Source of the DNA: Chloroflexia bacterium
GTDB taxonomy: Bacteria > Chloroflexota > Chloroflexia > QHBQ01 > JADMIH01
Length of the DNA: 5,940 nt
Reading direction: 5' to 3'
Assembly: GCA_025927935.1 (NCBI GenBank)
Contig: JAICKM010000451.1
Span: 1 to 5,940 of the forward strand
The position numbers were made by a program, and so were the translations under genes. Below, piece after piece: positions 3,958 through 5,940 of this stretch. Below the pieces are notes generated by a model. That model was not told where the DNA came from. It saw only the letters and a list, made by a program, of their open reading frames with translations, and did not search any database. Every line of letters begins with the position of its first letter. The first letter of the stretch is position 1.

Positions 3958-5940
3958 GGGCTGCGCCGGGGCGCCCAGCACAGCCCGGCAACCACCAGCA
4001 GCGCCAATGCCGTGAGGCCCGCGCCGAGCCGGAACGAGCCGGGCGCATAGATAAAGCGGACGGTGTGCGCGCCGCCCGGCACCGCGACCGCGCGCAACGC
4101 ATGGTCGGCGGTCAGGATGGGCACGGGTTGGCCGTCCACCCGCGCTTCCCAGCCGGGGAAAGCCTGGTCGGCCAGGATGAGCAGACTCGCCGTCGGGCTT
4201 TGGGTCTGAATCTCCACATCCTCCGGCGCGTAGTGCGTGATCGTCGCCGTATCGTTGTCCGGCGGCGCGGTGGCGGGCAGGTTCAGCGGGGTGGCAGCCG
4301 GCGCGTCGAGCAGGGCAGTCCCTGCGCGGTCGAAGGCCGGGTTGGCTAGGCGAGCGAGGCGGGCCTTGCCGTCGGGGACCACCTCGGCCCGGTGGACCAG
4401 CCAGACGCGGGGCAACGCGCGGCGATTGGCGAAGACGCTCGTGCCGTTCGCGCCGCCGTCCAGCACGCGGACAAACCAGGGATCGGCGGGGTCGGGGCTG
4501 ACCACGGTGCGGAACACCAGATCGCCGTCCTGCGGCTGATCCCCGGCCATGCGCGTGCCTCCGGCGTAGGAGTTTTGTGGCGTGTAATAGACCGTCACCG
4601 ACTGCCGTTCGGGCACATCCAGCGCCTCAAAGTAAAAGTAGAACTGCCTGCCGCGCGCCTGGGCGATGGGCGGGAAGGAGAACCTCCACCAGCTATCGTC
4701 CTTCAGCGTGGCGGCATCCACCACCTGGGTCTCCAGGTCGCTCGGCGCGGTGGGATCGGTCTTCAGGTGGAAGATCAACCGCCCGGCATGCGGTCGCCCG
4801 AAAGTCGCGCCGAAGACCTCGACGGCGGTCAGGTAATCCAGCCCGGCGGTAAAGGTCTGGCCGGGCCGGAAGGCGCCGAAGATCTCGCCCACCGGACGCT
4901 CCGGCGGCCCCTCCTGGCGCACATCGACCAACGCGGTCGGGTTGGGGTCGCTCCCCGGCGGCATCAGGACGTAGCGCACGTTCAGCAGGTCGATCAGCGG
5001 GGATTGGATGGTGTTGAACGGCTTGAAGCCGCCGCCCGCGCCCTGGTAGATCGAGGGATCAAGCGCCACGGCGAGGTCGTGGTAAGTGCGCGGCTCCAGG
5101 GCATCATAGCCGCGCAAGTCGGCCAGCGCATAGACCAGGTTGGTGTTCGGCGGCAGGAGCCACCCGGCGGCCACCGTGCGGAACGGCCCCGGCTGCTGCT
5201 GCAAGAAGGTCGTCGCCGCGGTGGGCGGGAAATACTGGCCGGGCGCGACCGTCGGCGTATAGTCGATGCGCGCCTGCCAGAGATCGGTGACGAGCAGCAG
5301 TGGCAGGGCAACCAGCAGGGCGCGCGCCACCCGTGGCCGGGCGCCCCACAGGACAATGATCCCGCCCACCAGCGCGCTACTCGCCAGCACCAGCGCCACC
5401 CCGCGCCAGAGCGCCGCCTGCCAGACGGCCACAGCGGGGCCATCCGGGGGCAGGCGGAAGAAGCTGTGCGCCAGCAGCAACGGCACGCCGATGCCCACGG
5501 CCAGCGGCACGCAGGTCCACAGGACGAGGCCCAGGATCAGCCGCGCGCGCCACGCGGGCAACCGTGCCCGGAGCCCGCACACGCCGAGCGCAGCCAGGAT
5601 GCCCAGCGCGCACTCGATGACCACGAGCAGCCGCTGGTTGGCGGCCTGGCGCAGCAGCGGCAGCGCCGTCACCACATCGAAGATGCCGGGCCAGTGGTAG
5701 ACCACGCCCGCCGCGACGAGGCTGCCTGCCAGCAGGAACCCGGCCAGCGCGCGCTGCCGCCGATCCGGCGCCAGGAAGGCGAACGGCGCCAGCAGCAGGG
5801 GCACGATGCCGCTGTAGCTGTTGGCCTCGTTGTAGTTGGTCCAGGTGTCCCACCAGGTGCCGTGGGCCGGGTTGCCGAACAGGTCGGGGCTGATCGCCGT
5901 CCAGGCCAGGTAGAAGGGCAGCCAGAACTCCGCCGGCCCC
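3930..5940 (-). CDS. YfhO-like multi-pass membrane protein, 5' end beyond the window
   Basis: The C-terminal 669 residues of a large membrane protein; the frame stays open to the window edge, so the N-terminus is missing. It resembles the YfhO family (Pfam YfhO), membrane proteins related in architecture to GT-C glycosyltransferases and linked in Firmicutes to sugar modification of cell-surface polymers. Its role here is unknown. The visible part starts with WTNYNEANSYSGIVPLLLAP (about 5780-5842), typical of the family, followed by about six hydrophobic segments down to about nt 5260. Then comes a large, probably extracytoplasmic region with family-like phrases: YALADLRGYDALEPRTYHDL (about 5070-5130), LLNVRYVLMP, ALPRVWLVHRAEVV and GWEARVDGQPVPI. 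A last hydrophobic helix (about 3950-4020) and a short basic tail end the protein. A GTG at 5804 is an internal valine, not a start. purD follows 68 bases downstream on the same strand. Confidence 0.8.
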   Translation of the reverse strand, partial: GPAEFWLPFYLAWTAISPDLFGNPAHGTWWDTWTNYNEANSYSGIVPLLLAPFAFLAPDRRQRALAGFLLAGSLVAAGVVYHWPGIFDVVTALPLLRQAANQRLLVVIECALGILAALGVCGLRARLPAWRARLILGLVLWTCVPLAVGIGVPLLLAHSFFRLPPDGPAVAVWQAALWRGVALVLASSALVGGIIVLWGARPRVARALLVALPLLLVTDLWQARIDYTPTVAPGQYFPPTAATTFLQQQPGPFRTVAAGWLLPPNTNLVYALADLRGYDALEPRTYHDLAVALDPSIYQGAGGGFKPFNTIQSPLIDLLNVRYVLMPPGSDPNPTALVDVRQEGPPERPVGEIFGAFRPGQTFTAGLDYLTAVEVFGATFGRPHAGRLIFHLKTDPTAPSDLETQVVDAATLKDDSWWRFSFPPIAQARGRQFYFYFEALDVPERQSVTVYYTPQNSYAGGTRMAGDQPQDGDLVFRTVVSPDPADPWFVRVLDGGANGTSVFANRRALPRVWLVHRAEVVPDGKARLARLANPAFDRAGTALLDAPAATPLNLPATAPPDNDTATITHYAPEDVEIQTQSPTASLLILADQAFPGWEARVDGQPVPILTADHALRAVAVPGGAHTVRFIYAPGSFRLGAGLTALALLVVAGLCWAPRRSPFRLPGNRL

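Noticed and set aside
3862..3981. Forty-codon N-terminal extension of purD
   Set aside because: It overlaps the end of the YfhO-like gene, lacks a ribosome binding site, and PurD proteins start at the VLVIGSG strand.
5377..5853. Minus-strand open frame of 158 codons within the YfhO-like gene
   Set aside because: Out-of-frame shadow; the main frame gives hydrophobic segments and family-like phrases throughout.

Overview
The window is GC-rich bacterial DNA with typical Shine-Dalgarno sites, GTG as well as ATG starts, sigma70-like promoters and a tRNA without an encoded CCA end. The style (high GC, housekeeping genes mixed with a YfhO-type membrane protein, short intergenic heptad repeats) resembles an environmental Chloroflexota such as the Anaerolineae. 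That placement is inferred from general appearance only; there is no phylogenetic marker here.

Left part, plus strand: a promoter-bearing leader with a perfect 21-bp palindrome (1-207) precedes a small hotdog thioesterase of the FlK type (208-594). Its last codons lie inside a 139-bp inverted repeat (583-721) built from GTGCTGA heptads and five copies of the octamer GACGAGTG. Five bases after the repeat comes a near-consensus extended -10 promoter driving tRNA-Cys(GCA) (776-847), followed by a hairpin terminator (863-889). Next are a Nudix ADP-ribose pyrophosphatase-like hydrolase (921-1496), a long GC-rich hairpin (1514-1557) and a HAD-superfamily protein (1597-2328) with an atypical first motif.

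Right part, minus strand: purD (2344-3861), for the second step of purine biosynthesis, converges on the HAD gene with only 15 bp between stop codons. Upstream of it, on the same strand, is the 3' part of a large YfhO-like membrane protein gene (3930 to the window edge), cut off at its 5' end.

The genes do not form one obvious pathway. Nudix, HAD and PurD all act on phosphorylated or nucleotide-type metabolites, but the two strands are separate transcription units and the grouping looks like ordinary housekeeping. I see no clear novel multi-gene system. The points most worth a second look are the structured repeat fused to the end of the thioesterase gene, the roughly 60-residue insertion in PurD, and the HAD protein lacking the usual second aspartate of motif I.
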